From positions 3,811,501-3,875,500 of the forward strand of contig NZ_CP019288.1 in assembly GCF_009901525.1 (NCBI RefSeq): 64,000 bases of DNA. The letters are read 5' to 3'. Source of the DNA: Kordia antarctica (GTDB lineage Bacteria; Bacteroidota; Bacteroidia; Flavobacteriales; Flavobacteriaceae). Shown piece after piece: positions 35,262 to 44,526 of the stretch (position 1 is the stretch's first letter; each line of letters opens with the position of its first letter). The notes beneath the pieces are model-generated. The model saw only the letters and a list, made by a program, of their open reading frames with translations, did not search any database and was not told where the DNA came from. Made by a program: the position numbers and the translations under genes.

Positions 35262-35873
35262 ATGCAAAAAAAAATATTTGTCACAGGAATTTCTACAGAA
35301 GTTGGAAAAACAATAGTTTCAGCCATTTTGGTAGAAGCATTACAAGCCGATTATTGGAAACCTGTACAAGCGGGAGAATTAGAAAACTCCGACAGTCATA
35401 AAATTGAGAAACTCATCTCAAATAAAAAAACAAAAATTCATAGCAATAGTTATGCGCTTCATACGCCAATGAGTCCGCACGCTTCCGCGGAAATTGACAA
35501 GGTAACAATTGATGTAAAAAATATCACAGCACCAAAAACGAACAATCATTTAGTCATTGAAGGCGCAGGCGGAATCTTAGTTCCGTTAAATGATACAGAA
35601 ACTGTTTTGGATATTATAAAGCCTGATTATCATGTAATTGTAGTTTCGCGCCACTATTTGGGAAGTATCAATCATACATTATTGACGGTGAATTTACTGA
35701 AGCAAAAAGGCTTTAAAGTGTCTATTATTTTCAGTGGGAAAGAACACGTTACGACAGAAGCTATCATCAAAAAAATGACCGAAGTTCCTGTTATTGGACG
35801 TATTGAAGAAGAACCATATTTTGACCAAAATGTAATTCGCGAATACGCGGAATTATTCAAAGAAAAATTATAA
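35262..35873 (+). CDS. bioD: Dethiobiotin synthetase
   Basis: 203 residues. BioD closes the ureido ring of dethiobiotin from diaminopelargonate, CO2 and ATP. The P-loop is FVTGISTEVGKT with the typical BioD Thr-Glu-Val spacing. WKPVQAGELE carries the substrate-binding Lys, and EGAGGILVPLN is the second phosphate-binding block. The stop codon overlaps the bioA start (TAATG), showing translational coupling. It is somewhat short compared with the 220-240 residues of E. coli BioD, as is usual in this group. Confidence 0.95.
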   Translation: MQKKIFVTGISTEVGKTIVSAILVEALQADYWKPVQAGELENSDSHKIEKLISNKKTKIHSNSYALHTPMSPHASAEIDKVTIDVKNITAPKTNNHLVIEGAGGILVPLNDTETVLDIIKPDYHVIVVSRHYLGSINHTLLTVNLLKQKGFKVSIIFSGKEHVTTEAIIKKMTEVPVIGRIEEEPYFDQNVIREYAELFKEKL

Positions 35874-37138
35874 TGAGTTTACAAGAAAGAGATAAAAAAC
35901 ACCTTTGGCATCCGCTTACGCAACACAAATCGCATCCAAATCACATTGCGATTACTAAAGCGAAAGGAGCAGTTTTATATGATGAAAATGGCAACGAATA
36001 CATTGACGGAATTGCTTCTTGGTATACGTGCGTTTATGGACATTGCAATCCGTACATCATTCAAAAAGTACGCGAACAAATGGAAACTTTAGATCATGTA
36101 GTTTTCACAGGATTCACGCATAAACCAGCAATTGAACTTTCGGAAAAGCTCATCAATATTTTACCTGAAAATCAAGAAAAGCTATTCTTTTCAGACAATG
36201 GTTCTACAGCAATTGATGTTGCAATAAAAATGGCGTTGCAATATCATTTCAATCAAAATGAAAAAAGAACTAAAATTATTGCGCTAGAAAATGGTTTTCA
36301 CGGAGATACATTTGGCGCGATGTCAGTTTCAGGATTATCAATTTATAACGGACCTTTTGAAGAATTTTTTATAGATGTCTCTAGAATTCCCGTGCCAAAC
36401 GGAGAAAACTTAGACGAAGTAAAAACTTTATTTATAAAGCTTATTACCGAACATAAAGTTGCAGCGTTTATTTATGAACCTTTGGTGCAAGGCGCGGCGG
36501 CAATGCAAATGCACAAAGCGGAACATCTTAATGAAATTTTAAAAATTGCACAAGAACATAATGTTGTCACTATTGCAGATGAAGTAATGACAGGTTTTGG
36601 GAAAACGGGCAAAAACTTTGCTTCCGAATATATAGAAACAAAACCAGATATTATTTGCCTATCCAAAGCATTATCTGCTGGAATGGTTGCGATGGCAATT
36701 ACGAGTTGCAGTCAAAAAATATATGATGCTTTCTATGCTGATGAGATGAAAAAAGGCTTCTTTCACGGACATACCTATTCTGGAAATCCTGTTGCATGTA
36801 GTGCCGCTATTGCGGGAATTGACTTGTTGCAATCCGATGAAATACAAGCAAATTTAAAACGAATTGAAGCGTCACATCAAGCATTTAATCAAACCATAAA
36901 AAAGCATCCAAAAGTATTAGCAACTCGACAACAAGGACAAATTTTTGCACTCGATTTAAACATTGAAATGGAACGTTACGGAAACCTGCGCGACAAACTA
37001 TTCAATTCATTTATGAGCAAAGGTGTTTGTTTACGTCCGCTTGGAAATACTATTTATATTTTAGCGCCATACATTACAACTGACGCGCAATTGCAAAAAA
37101 TATATATGGCAATTCGTGAAACTATTGAGGAGCTTTAG
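35873..37138 (+). CDS. bioA: Adenosylmethionine-8-amino-7-oxononanoate aminotransferase
   Basis: 421 residues. BioA uses S-adenosylmethionine as amino donor to make 7,8-diaminopelargonate for BioD, so product and substrate genes are coupled. It is a class III PLP aminotransferase: HLWHPLTQHKSHPNHIAI near the N-terminus, DGIASWYTCVYGH, SDNGSTAIDVAIKMA, ENGFHGDTFGAMSVSG, and ADEVMTGFGKTG with the PLP Asp. LSKALSAGMVAMAIT holds the Schiff-base Lys, and HGHTYSGNPVACSAA follows. All expected residues are present. It is the last gene of the bioD-bioA pair. The spacer beyond it carries gene and repeat fragments. Confidence 0.96.
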   Translation: MSLQERDKKHLWHPLTQHKSHPNHIAITKAKGAVLYDENGNEYIDGIASWYTCVYGHCNPYIIQKVREQMETLDHVVFTGFTHKPAIELSEKLINILPENQEKLFFSDNGSTAIDVAIKMALQYHFNQNEKRTKIIALENGFHGDTFGAMSVSGLSIYNGPFEEFFIDVSRIPVPNGENLDEVKTLFIKLITEHKVAAFIYEPLVQGAAAMQMHKAEHLNEILKIAQEHNVVTIADEVMTGFGKTGKNFASEYIETKPDIICLSKALSAGMVAMAITSCSQKIYDAFYADEMKKGFFHGHTYSGNPVACSAAIAGIDLLQSDEIQANLKRIEASHQAFNQTIKKHPKVLATRQQGQIFALDLNIEMERYGNLRDKLFNSFMSKGVCLRPLGNTIYILAPYITTDAQLQKIYMAIRETIEEL

Positions 37139-37192
37139 GAGGGATTAATTTGGTGTAATATTGAGTTATTATAGTTGCTTTGAAGTTTATTT

Positions 37193-37240
37193 TTTTTCCT
37201 TAGTATAGTAGATTTTTTCGTTATGAATTATTGAAGCCAC
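37193..37240 (+). repeat. 5'-terminal fragment of the structured intergenic repeat
   Basis: About 48 nt resembling only the first part of copies A-C (TAGTATAGTAGATTTTTTCG, then ATTATTGAAGCC). The hairpin and 3' part are missing, so it is a truncated, decayed copy. Confidence 0.55.
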
Positions 37241-37292
37241 AGCATACCAAAACGGAATAAATAATACCTATAACAATGTTTATGAAAAATAA

Positions 37293-37421
37293 GCAACTGC
37301 AACTGATAAAATCGTAATTTTATCTGATGTAAATCCTTTTGAAAAAAATGAAAGGCTAAATGGGCAATTCATTTTAGACTATGAACGAATAAAAAAAAGC
37401 ATACAAGACTTTTTAGGATAA
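37293..37421 (+). pseudogene. Orphan C-terminal reading-frame fragment before the YhcG-type gene
   Basis: A 42-codon frame without a start codon runs from a stop at 37290-37292 to TAA at 37419-37421. It encodes a plausible globular tail (KIVILSDVNPFEKNERL, later DYERIKKSIQDFLG). It ends 2 nt before the ATG of the nuclease-like gene. I cannot name the parent protein. It looks like the 3' end of a lost gene that once preceded the nuclease gene. Confidence 0.35.
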
Positions 37422-37423
37422 TT

Positions 37424-38481
37424 ATGAATAATAAACCATTAAATAACAAATTTCATTCTCAGATTGTAAATTTATTACAATCTGCAAGAAACAAAGTTGT
37501 TCGTTCTGTAAACCAAACTATGGTTGTCACTTACTTCGAAATTGGCAAAATGATAGTTGAGGAAGAACAAGATGGCAAAGAACGAGCTAGTTATGGAAGG
37601 AGATTTTAAAAAGCTTATCATCTGTTCTTTCTAAAGAATTTGGTAAAGGGTTTTCGGTTGATAATTTAGAGAACATGCGTAGGTTTTTCTTGGCTTATGA
37701 AAAATCCGAGACGCTGTCTCGGATTTCTTCAAAAGTAATTTCCGAGACGGCGTCTCGGAAATTCGAAAAAGAAAATATAATATTGAGCTGGTCGCATTAC
37801 TTAAAACTTATGCGTATTAATGATAAAAACGAACGGAGCTTTTACGAAATAGAATCTTTTAAAAATAATTGGAGTGTAAGAGAATTACAACGTCAATTTG
37901 ATTCAGCGTTATATACAAGATTGGCATTAAGTAGAAACAAAGACAAGGTAAAAGAACTTTCAGAGAAAGGACTTATTCTTGAAAAACCAAAAGATGCAAT
38001 TAAAGCCCCATATATTTTAGAATTCATTGGGCTTCCTGAACACTCAGGATATTCAGAGAGTGAATTAGAGCAAGAAATAATTGATAAACTAGAACACTTT
38101 TTACTCGAACTTGGTAATGGTTTTACGTTTGTTGCGAGACAAAAAAGGATTTCTTTTGACGACAAACACTTTAGGATCGATTTAGTATTCTACAACCGGT
38201 TTTTAAAATGCTTCGTACTAATCGACCTGAAAATTGGTGAAATAAAGCATCAAGACCTCGGACAAATGCAGATGTATGTAAATTATTATGACCGAGAAAT
38301 AAGATTGGAAGAAGAAAATAAAACAATTGGAATAGTTTTATGTAAAGACAAAAGCCAATCAGTTGTGGAATATACATTGCCTAAAAATAATGAGCAAATT
38401 TTTGCTAGTAAATACGAAACAGTACTTCCGAGTAAAGAAGAGCTAAAATCGTTAATAGCTGAACTGAATAGCCAACGCTAG
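37424..38481 (+). pseudogene. YhcG/DUF1016-type PDDEXK nuclease gene, broken by a frameshift
   Basis: Two frames give one protein. Residues 1-60 (LNNKFHSQIVNLLQSARNKV ... ERASYG) end at a stop at 37607, while the family's expected continuation is found one frame over from about 37598 (EILKSLSSVLSKEFGKGFS) and runs to 38481. The junction reads GGAAGGAG where GGAAAGGAG would restore the frame, so a single A appears lost. The C-terminal PDDEXK nuclease domain is intact (FRIDLVFYNRFLKCFVLIDLKIG, with Asp and Asp-Leu-Lys). Such proteins occur beside type I restriction genes and mobile DNA; none is adjacent here. It could be a true pseudogene or a sequencing error. Confidence 0.8.
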
Positions 38482-38644
38482 TATGTTTGAGGAAAAGTGA
38501 ACAAACACAACAACGTTTATGAAACATAGCACAAGTCATTTTACTAAATTCAATAATTCGACTTGTATTTATCTGAATAAACAGTGACTACTTTCCAAGA
38601 TTAGATTTCACAACAATGAAACAAAAGTTAACTTCATGTTAATG

Positions 38645-39079
38645 TCATTCCTCCAACAAATCAATAGTCTCTTCAGTAGCTTCTATATAAATCGACATCT
38701 CGCTATATTGCCATTCTCCGTTGAGTTTTTTACCAACAACATGAACAGTTCCTTCACTTTTTGAACCTTTTACAGAGAAATAAATATCAACACTTTCGGC
38801 TTCCTTTCCGATTACAATATCTTCTTCAGTTACTTCTCCTAGTTCTATAGGTTCGCCTAAACTTTCAATTACGTATGAATTAGTCATTGCATTTTTAAAG
38901 CCGTCTATAAATGGTTCTGCTTGTTTCATTGCAGAAGCAACGCTGAAATAAACGATAACTACAAAAACGGAAACTAATGCTAAAAGTGTAAAACATCCTG
39001 TTGGTACAAACCATTTCCAGTTGCGTTGCCACCAACTTTTTTGTGGTTCTTGTAGTTGATTTGCTTCAGATTGATTCAT
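38645..39079 (-). CDS. Coa1/Tim21-like single-pass membrane protein
   Basis: 144 residues. A polar N-terminus with a Trp-rich stretch (WWQRNWKWF) leads to one transmembrane helix (about 28-50). An exported domain matching the bacterial Coa1 (cytochrome oxidase assembly factor 1-like) family follows: SYVIESLGEPIELGEV, then a segment ending SEGTVHVVGKKLNGEWQYSEM. In Bacteroidota these proteins are frequent and mostly unstudied, so a role in cytochrome oxidase assembly should not be assumed. It is a lone minus-strand gene between the broken nuclease gene and the ketoacyl-synthase-like gene. Confidence 0.82.
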   Translation of the reverse strand: MNQSEANQLQEPQKSWWQRNWKWFVPTGCFTLLALVSVFVVIVYFSVASAMKQAEPFIDGFKNAMTNSYVIESLGEPIELGEVTEEDIVIGKEAESVDIYFSVKGSKSEGTVHVVGKKLNGEWQYSEMSIYIEATEETIDLLEE

Positions 39080-39281
39080 AAGTTGGTTTTTAAAAGTACA
39101 TTTATTCTCAGATGACTAGAGCTAAGTCTTTATTCTTGACTCTAAAAGCGTAGCGATCTTACATCATTTACCGGACAATAAAAGTCCAATATACAGAATT
39201 TCATTCAAAAACAAACTACCCTACAAATGTTAGCAAATCATCACATTTCTTACGATATTAGCATTCTCAATTTATGTCAAT

Positions 39282-40442
39282 ATGATGCATGACTGTATTT
39301 CTATAACTGGCTTGGGTTCTATATCTCCATTAGGAAGTACGCAAGCAGAAATTTGGGAACACTACACAAAAGATTCACATTGTTTTCAAGCGGAAACAAT
39401 CAATAATAAAAGTATGTATACAGCACCGCTTTCTATAGCTGCAGCAGCGGAAATTCAAACCTTAAAAAACTCAAACTCCAAATATAAAAACCTAGACAAT
39501 AGTGTTTTATATGCAATAGTAGCTTCGCGAATAGCAATCAAAAACGCAGGCTGGACTCCTGAAAATAATTTCGGAATCAATATTGGTTCTTCCAGAGGTG
39601 CCACAACATTATTTGAAAAATATCATAAAGATTTTTTAAAAAATCAACATGCAGAAACCTTAAGTTCGCCAACAACTACGTTGGGAAATATTTCATCTTG
39701 GGTTGCACACGATTTGCAAACAAACGGTCCGCAAATATCACATTCAATTACGTGTTCTACAGCTTTACACGCACTCTTAAACGGAATTGCTTGGATTACT
39801 GCTGGAATGGCAGAAAAATTCATTGTTGGCGGAAGCGAAGCGCCATTAACACCATTTACCATTGCGCAAATGGAAGCATTACATATTTACGCAAAAAAAG
39901 AAGCGGAATTTCCATGTTTGTCTTTAGACTTAACAAAAAAGCGAAACACCATGATTTTGGGTGAAGGCGCGGCAGTAATTTGTTTGGAAAAAGGCGAGAA
40001 AAAGAATGCATTGGCAAAAATAAGAGGAATTGGATATGCTACTGAAATTCTAAAACACAACACTTCGATTTCTGCGGAAGGTATCTGTTTTGAAAAATCG
40101 ATGCGGATGGCTTTGGGAGAAAATAATTTGGATGAAATTGACGCTATTGTGCTTCACGCGCCAGGAACTATAAAAGGTGATTTAGCAGAATATGAAGCAA
40201 TAAAAAAAATATTTTGTAACAAAATGCCTGGACTTACTACGAATAAGTGGAAGATTGGTCACTCATTTGGAGCTTCAGGAATGCTAAGTGTCGAATTAGC
40301 AATTGCAATGATACAACACCAACAATTCGTTTCAATTCCGTATCTTAACGATGAAAATAAACCGAAAAAATTACACAAAATTTTAGTCAATTCGGTTGGA
40401 TTTGGAGGAAATGCAGTTTCAGTTTTACTTACGAAGGACTAA
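39282..40442 (+). CDS. Beta-ketoacyl-synthase-like protein with altered catalytic triad
   Basis: 386 residues with the thiolase fold of FabF-type condensing enzymes. ITGLGSISPLGST is at the start, the nucleophile Cys158 is in HSITCSTALHALLNG, GGSEAPLTPFTIAQMEAL follows, and GHSFGASGMLS carries the second His (327). The first catalytic His, normally in NAHGT, is replaced: LHAPGT has Pro294 at that position, with His292 two residues earlier. It lies downstream of the bioF-bioD-bioA region, and condensing enzymes are often linked to biotin genes in Bacteroidota, possibly for pimeloyl-chain synthesis. That link is inference. ATG at 39285 is an equally good start. Confidence 0.85.
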   Translation: MMHDCISITGLGSISPLGSTQAEIWEHYTKDSHCFQAETINNKSMYTAPLSIAAAAEIQTLKNSNSKYKNLDNSVLYAIVASRIAIKNAGWTPENNFGINIGSSRGATTLFEKYHKDFLKNQHAETLSSPTTTLGNISSWVAHDLQTNGPQISHSITCSTALHALLNGIAWITAGMAEKFIVGGSEAPLTPFTIAQMEALHIYAKKEAEFPCLSLDLTKKRNTMILGEGAAVICLEKGEKKNALAKIRGIGYATEILKHNTSISAEGICFEKSMRMALGENNLDEIDAIVLHAPGTIKGDLAEYEAIKKIFCNKMPGLTTNKWKIGHSFGASGMLSVELAIAMIQHQQFVSIPYLNDENKPKKLHKILVNSVGFGGNAVSVLLTKD

Positions 40443-40485
40443 TCATTCAAAACATTAATACATTAACAAACTAAAATCGCACACT

Positions 40486-41100
40486 ATGGGAGAATGGTTT
40501 TCAACATTAACATTTTTTGAACAATCGTATTGGGTTATTGCAGGAATTTCGTCCATCATCTTCATATTTGTATTAATCTCAACATTCTTAATTGGTGATA
40601 CAGATGGAGTTGACGGCGATGTAGATGCCGACATAGAAAGCGACACCGGAATTGGATTTCAATTTTTCACTTTCAAAAACTTAGTAGCGTTTTTCACCAT
40701 TTTCAGTTGGGCAGGAATTACGTGTATAGAAGCTGGTTACGGAAAAACTATTACCATATTAGTTTCTAGTGTTTCAGGACTAATGATGATGCTTTTCATG
40801 GCATCTTTAATCCATTACATCAACAAATTAGTAAGTAGTGGCACATTAAAACTAGAAAATGCTATCGGAAATGTTGGAGAAGTGTATCTCACCATCGGAG
40901 GCAATCGTTCTAAAATAGGAAAAGTACATGTCAACATTCAAGGTGCTTTACGCGAATTAGATGCGCTTGCTGACAGTGAAGAAACTTTAAAAACAGGAAC
41001 TGTAATCAAAGTTACAGAAATAACAGGAACAGGAATATTAATCGTACAACCAATAAACAAAAATAAACATGACAACAAACCTCTTATTGCAAACCACTAA
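40486..41100 (+). CDS. NfeD-like membrane protein with C-terminal OB fold, flotillin partner
   Basis: 204 residues. Three probable transmembrane helices (about 17-38, 60-78, 86-110) with an acidic extracytoplasmic loop (GDTDGVDGDVDADIESD) are followed by a cytosolic OB-fold domain from about 120 (GNVGEVYLTIGG ... GTGILIVQPI). This is the design of the YuaF/NfeD1b group, whose genes form operons with flotillin. The flotillin start lies 32 nt inside this gene, so the two are translationally coupled and probably act together in membrane-domain organisation. There is no protease domain. Confidence 0.88.
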   Translation: MGEWFSTLTFFEQSYWVIAGISSIIFIFVLISTFLIGDTDGVDGDVDADIESDTGIGFQFFTFKNLVAFFTIFSWAGITCIEAGYGKTITILVSSVSGLMMMLFMASLIHYINKLVSSGTLKLENAIGNVGEVYLTIGGNRSKIGKVHVNIQGALRELDALADSEETLKTGTVIKVTEITGTGILIVQPINKNKHDNKPLIANH

Positions 41101-42511
41101 TGAAAATCCACTAGGCGATATGTCTGGGCTCGTCTTAATTGTATTTATCATCTTATTTATTTTTCTGGTACTCATCGTATTTATTCGTAGATACAAACGT
41201 TGTCCTTCGGATAGAATTTTAGTAGTCTATGGAAAAGTTGGTGGCGGCGAATCTGCCAAATGTATTCACGGTGGCGCGGCGTTCATTATTCCAGTAATTC
41301 AAGATTATGAATTTTTAGATTTAACGCCAATTTCCATAGAAGTAAACTTAGTAAATGCTTTAAGTAAGCAAAATATTCGTGTAAACGTACCTTCTAGATT
41401 TACCATTGGAATTTCTACAGAGCCAGGCATCATGCAAAATGCGGCAGAACGTTTGTTAGGATTAGGACAAAACGAAATTCAAGAATTGGCACAGGAAATC
41501 ATTTTTGGTCAATTACGTTTAGTAGTTGCATCGATGGATATTGAAGAAATAAATAATGACCGAGATAAATTTTTAACCAATATTTCACAAAGTGTTGAAA
41601 CCGAATTAAAGAAAGTAGGTTTAAAACTGATCAACGTAAATATTACAGATATTGTTGACGAATCAGGATATATTGAAGCACTTGGTAAAGAAGCGGCTGC
41701 ACACGCAATTAACGCAGCTCGTAAATCAGTTGCAGAGAAAAACAGAGATGGTTCTATTGGTGAAGCAAACGCAGTTCAAGATGAGCGTACGCAAGTAGCC
41801 GCAGCAAATGCACAAGCTGTAGAAGGAGAAAATACCGCAAAAATTGCAGTTGCAAACTCAGATTCTTTACGTAGACAACGTGAAGCAGAAGCAGAACGCG
41901 TAGCAATTGCATCTGAAAAAGTACAAACGGCGAAAGCCTTAGAAGAATCATACGCAGCAGAACGCGAAGCAGAAGTTGCAAGAGCAGAAAGAGAACGTTC
42001 TTCTCAAATGGCAGATATTATCGTTCCGGCCGAAATTGACAAAAAGAAAGTCGAAATTGACGCTGAAGCAGAAGCAGAACGCATTCGTAGAAGAGCAAAA
42101 GGTGAAGCAGATGCAATCTTATTTAAAGCGCAAGCAGAAGCACAAGGTTTATACGAAGTTTTAACGAAGCAAGCACAAGGTTTAGAACAAATAGTAAAAG
42201 CTGCTGGAAACAGTCCAAAAGACGCGGTATTATTATTAATTGCTGACAAATTACCAGAATTAGTAAAAACACAAGCGGAAGCAATTAAAAATATTAAAAT
42301 TGACAAAGTAACTGTTTGGGAAAACGGCGGCGGCGGAAAAGATGGAAAAACATCAACGTCAAACTTTATCTCAGGAATGTACAAAGCAGTTCCACCTTTA
42401 CAGGAAATGTTTAACATGGCAGGAATGGACTTGCCAGAATATTTAAAAGGAAAAGATAAAACTACCGAAGCAATTACTCCTGAAATAACAAGTTCAGACG
42501 ATACTGAATAA
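41069..42511 (+). CDS. Flotillin-family (SPFH) membrane scaffold protein
   Basis: 480 residues. An N-terminal transmembrane helix (about 20-43) is followed by an SPFH/band 7 domain (VYGKVGGGESAKCIHGGAAF through KKVGLKLINVNITDIVDE). A long Ala/Glu-rich coiled coil (about 225-350) and a C-terminal tail follow. This matches the FloT/YqiK type of bacterial flotillin, which organises functional membrane microdomains. It overlaps the NfeD-like gene by 32 nt, and an ATG further in frame would remove the overlap, but the coupled start keeps the full N-terminus. It is followed by a strong terminator. Confidence 0.93.
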   Translation: MTTNLLLQTTNENPLGDMSGLVLIVFIILFIFLVLIVFIRRYKRCPSDRILVVYGKVGGGESAKCIHGGAAFIIPVIQDYEFLDLTPISIEVNLVNALSKQNIRVNVPSRFTIGISTEPGIMQNAAERLLGLGQNEIQELAQEIIFGQLRLVVASMDIEEINNDRDKFLTNISQSVETELKKVGLKLINVNITDIVDESGYIEALGKEAAAHAINAARKSVAEKNRDGSIGEANAVQDERTQVAAANAQAVEGENTAKIAVANSDSLRRQREAEAERVAIASEKVQTAKALEESYAAEREAEVARAERERSSQMADIIVPAEIDKKKVEIDAEAEAERIRRRAKGEADAILFKAQAEAQGLYEVLTKQAQGLEQIVKAAGNSPKDAVLLLIADKLPELVKTQAEAIKNIKIDKVTVWENGGGGKDGKTSTSNFISGMYKAVPPLQEMFNMAGMDLPEYLKGKDKTTEAITPEITSSDDTE

Positions 42512-42533
42512 AATAAACACATGTATACAAGAT

Positions 42534-42560
42534 AAAAATCCGCCTTTGTGCGGATTTTTT
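42534..42560 (+). terminator. Terminator after the flotillin gene
   Basis: Stem AAAAATCCGC / GCGGATTTTT with loop CTTTGT and a T run. Confidence 0.88.
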
Positions 42561-42588
42561 ATTTGCTTTAATCCTCGATTGGTATTAG

Positions 42589-42596
42589 TATCTTTA
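42589..42596 (+). promoter_or_regulatory. Near-consensus -7 motif of the TPR/AraC-type regulator
   Basis: TATCTTTA differs from TAnnTTTG only in the last base, 36 nt upstream of the ATG at 42633. The degraded copy of this region at 46086-46093 keeps the same kind of motif (TATGTTTA). Confidence 0.4.
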
Positions 42597-42632
42597 CAAA
42601 ACAACGAAAGTTGAATCCTCTTTTTCTAATGT

Positions 42633-44267
42633 ATGATATATAAAAAACTATTACTAAAGCGTATTTTTTTATTGGGAATTCTTTTTTTTCTAATACACAC
42701 GCTTTCCTATTCGCAACAAAAATTAGTGCTAACCATTAATTTTCAAGACACTAAAAATACAACGTTACAGCAACATATAGACATTGGTAGTGAATTACAA
42801 AAAAATGAAAATTACATAAAGAGTATCTCTTACTTTTTAAAAGCTATTAAGCTTGCAACAGCGACAAAAAACAATGAGCTCTTATTCAAATCATACATGA
42901 AACTTGGCAATTCATATATGTATAGTTGGAAAAATGAAAAAGCGATTGAAGCATATTTTAATGCGCTAACAATTGCCAAAAAGAATAAAAGTATAGATCA
43001 GGAATTGATTGCATATTCTGGGTTAATAGCGCTTCTTCCCTTAATAAATAAAGAAGATAAAGCCATCGATTTTTCTTTGTATGCACTAAGTTTACTTGAT
43101 AAAGCTTCTTTCAGAAATAAAGAAAATCATGTCAGAATATTGACAACTATTTGTGATGCGTATTTGGCTCAAGGGAATTATACTGAAATGTTTGTGCATG
43201 TAGAAAAAGGAATTGCATTGGCAGAAAAACTAAATTATAAAGAAGGACTTGTTGATTTATACATTAAAAAAGGAAAATATTTTAGACATGAAAATAAATG
43301 GGAACAGGCATTTGAGTGTTTATTCAAAGCAGAAAAAATTCTAAAAGAAAATAATATAGCAAATGCTTTTTTTCCTAAAGTAAACACGAATTATGCGATA
43401 GCACTTTGTTTTTATGATCTCAAAAAATATGATGATGCAATTGAATATTTGCTGAATTCAATTGCTTTTATAAAAGAAAAAGATTTAGAAAAAGACAATG
43501 TAATACATACGTATAATTTACTTGCAAAATGTTATTCTGAAAAAGAAAACTACAAAGAAGCAATTACATTATTAAACAAAGTAATAGACCTAAAAAATAC
43601 GGCAAGACGCAATAAAGATATTGCAGCAAACAAATTTCATGAGCAGGATAGTGAAACCTTTTTACTTCAAATTGTTGCATTGCGAAATCAAGAAAAAGCA
43701 GCCAAGCAAACAATGAATTATATGTTTTGGGGAATTATAATAGCTACTTCCGCTTTTTTTCTGACGTTAATTTTATACATTAAAAAGCAAAAAACGAATC
43801 AGGCAACTTTTAAAACGCTTCTCGAAAAAATTTCGACTTTAGAAGAAAATGAAAAAGAAATATTCCCAAAAAAACCTAAAAATGAATTGAAAAATATTCC
43901 TGTTGATGATGCAACTGTGAAAGCAATTATTGGACGATTAAACAAATTAGAAACTCAGGAATATTTTTTAAATCCAAACTGTAGTTTACAATCTATTGCC
44001 AAAAAAACAAAAACAAATGTTACGTATTTATCGCAGATAATTAACAACTACAAAGGCAAAAGTTTTACGGATTATATCAATGATTTAAGAATTGAATATG
44101 TTTTGAAAAGACTAAAGAATGATAAAAAATTCAGATCATTTTCAATAAAAGGAATTGCAACGGAACTTGGCTACAAAAGCGATGATTCTTTTGTGAAGCA
44201 TTTCAAAAAGAAAACTGAATTAAACCCATCGTATTACATAAAAGAATTGAACAAGATAAAAATTTAA
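42633..44267 (+). CDS. TPR-containing membrane regulator with C-terminal AraC-type DNA-binding domain
   Basis: 544 residues. A signal or anchor sequence (about 8-28, LLGILFFLIHTLSYSQQ) is followed by some seven tetratricopeptide-like helix pairs in the periplasm (about 45-330). A transmembrane helix comes next (about 361-382, WGIIIATSAFFLTLILYI), then a cytosolic linker and an AraC-type helix-turn-helix domain (about 445-544: SLQSIAKKTKTNVTYLSQII, then IKGIATELGYKSDDSFVKHF). This one-component transmembrane layout is common in Flavobacteriia. The three short peptide genes follow directly, making it their likely regulator by position. A degenerate copy of its promoter and first seven codons lies at 46055-46151. 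Confidence 0.88.
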   Translation: MIYKKLLLKRIFLLGILFFLIHTLSYSQQKLVLTINFQDTKNTTLQQHIDIGSELQKNENYIKSISYFLKAIKLATATKNNELLFKSYMKLGNSYMYSWKNEKAIEAYFNALTIAKKNKSIDQELIAYSGLIALLPLINKEDKAIDFSLYALSLLDKASFRNKENHVRILTTICDAYLAQGNYTEMFVHVEKGIALAEKLNYKEGLVDLYIKKGKYFRHENKWEQAFECLFKAEKILKENNIANAFFPKVNTNYAIALCFYDLKKYDDAIEYLLNSIAFIKEKDLEKDNVIHTYNLLAKCYSEKENYKEAITLLNKVIDLKNTARRNKDIAANKFHEQDSETFLLQIVALRNQEKAAKQTMNYMFWGIIIATSAFFLTLILYIKKQKTNQATFKTLLEKISTLEENEKEIFPKKPKNELKNIPVDDATVKAIIGRLNKLETQEYFLNPNCSLQSIAKKTKTNVTYLSQIINNYKGKSFTDYINDLRIEYVLKRLKNDKKFRSFSIKGIATELGYKSDDSFVKHFKKKTELNPSYYIKELNKIKI

Positions 44268-44279
44268 AATGTTTAAAAT

Positions 44280-44308
44280 TGTACCCTATTTTAAATAAAA
44301 TCGGGTAT
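44280..44308 (+). terminator. Weak hairpin after the regulator gene
   Basis: Stem TACCCTATTTT / AAAATCGGGTA with one mismatch and loop AAAT, 13 nt after the stop codon. It is not followed by a clear T run, so termination may be partial. Confidence 0.4.
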
Positions 44309-44337
44309 TATAATTTCGCTAATTTTTAGTAAGAACA

Positions 44338-44345
44338 TATATTTA
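44338..44345 (+). promoter_or_regulatory. Near-consensus -7 motif before the first short peptide gene
   Basis: TATATTTA, one base from TAnnTTTG, lies 28 nt upstream of the ATG at 44374. Confidence 0.35.
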
Positions 44346-44373
44346 GGATCTGATAATAAAAACTCTTTCAATT

Positions 44374-44526
44374 ATGAAAAAACAAGTAACAAAAATTAGT
44401 TTCAACAAAACAACAATAGCAGCAGTAAACTCAGAAACTATCGGACAAATTAAAGGTGGAACAAGTATTCCAACAGATTTTGATGATTATACTTTTCTAA
44501 GAGATTGTCCATCTATTTCTAAATGA
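44374..44526 (+). CDS. Short double-glycine-leader peptide precursor 1 (lanthipeptide-like leader)
   Basis: 50 codons. The N-terminal half (MKKQVTKISFNKTT, then ETIGQIKGG ending at residue 29) matches the leader design of Bacteroidota class I lanthipeptide and related natural-product precursors. That design is a basic start, an ISFNKxTI-type block, then an IKGG cleavage motif. The 21-residue core (TSIPTDFDDYTF..., with RDCPSISK at the end) has one Cys and several Ser/Thr. It starts 106 nt after the regulator stop, with a near-consensus promoter motif, and is followed by a terminator hairpin. No modifying enzyme or C39 peptidase transporter lies in the window, so processing would need distant genes. 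Leader resemblance is strong; modification is unproven. Confidence 0.72.
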   Translation: MKKQVTKISFNKTTIAAVNSETIGQIKGGTSIPTDFDDYTFLRDCPSISK

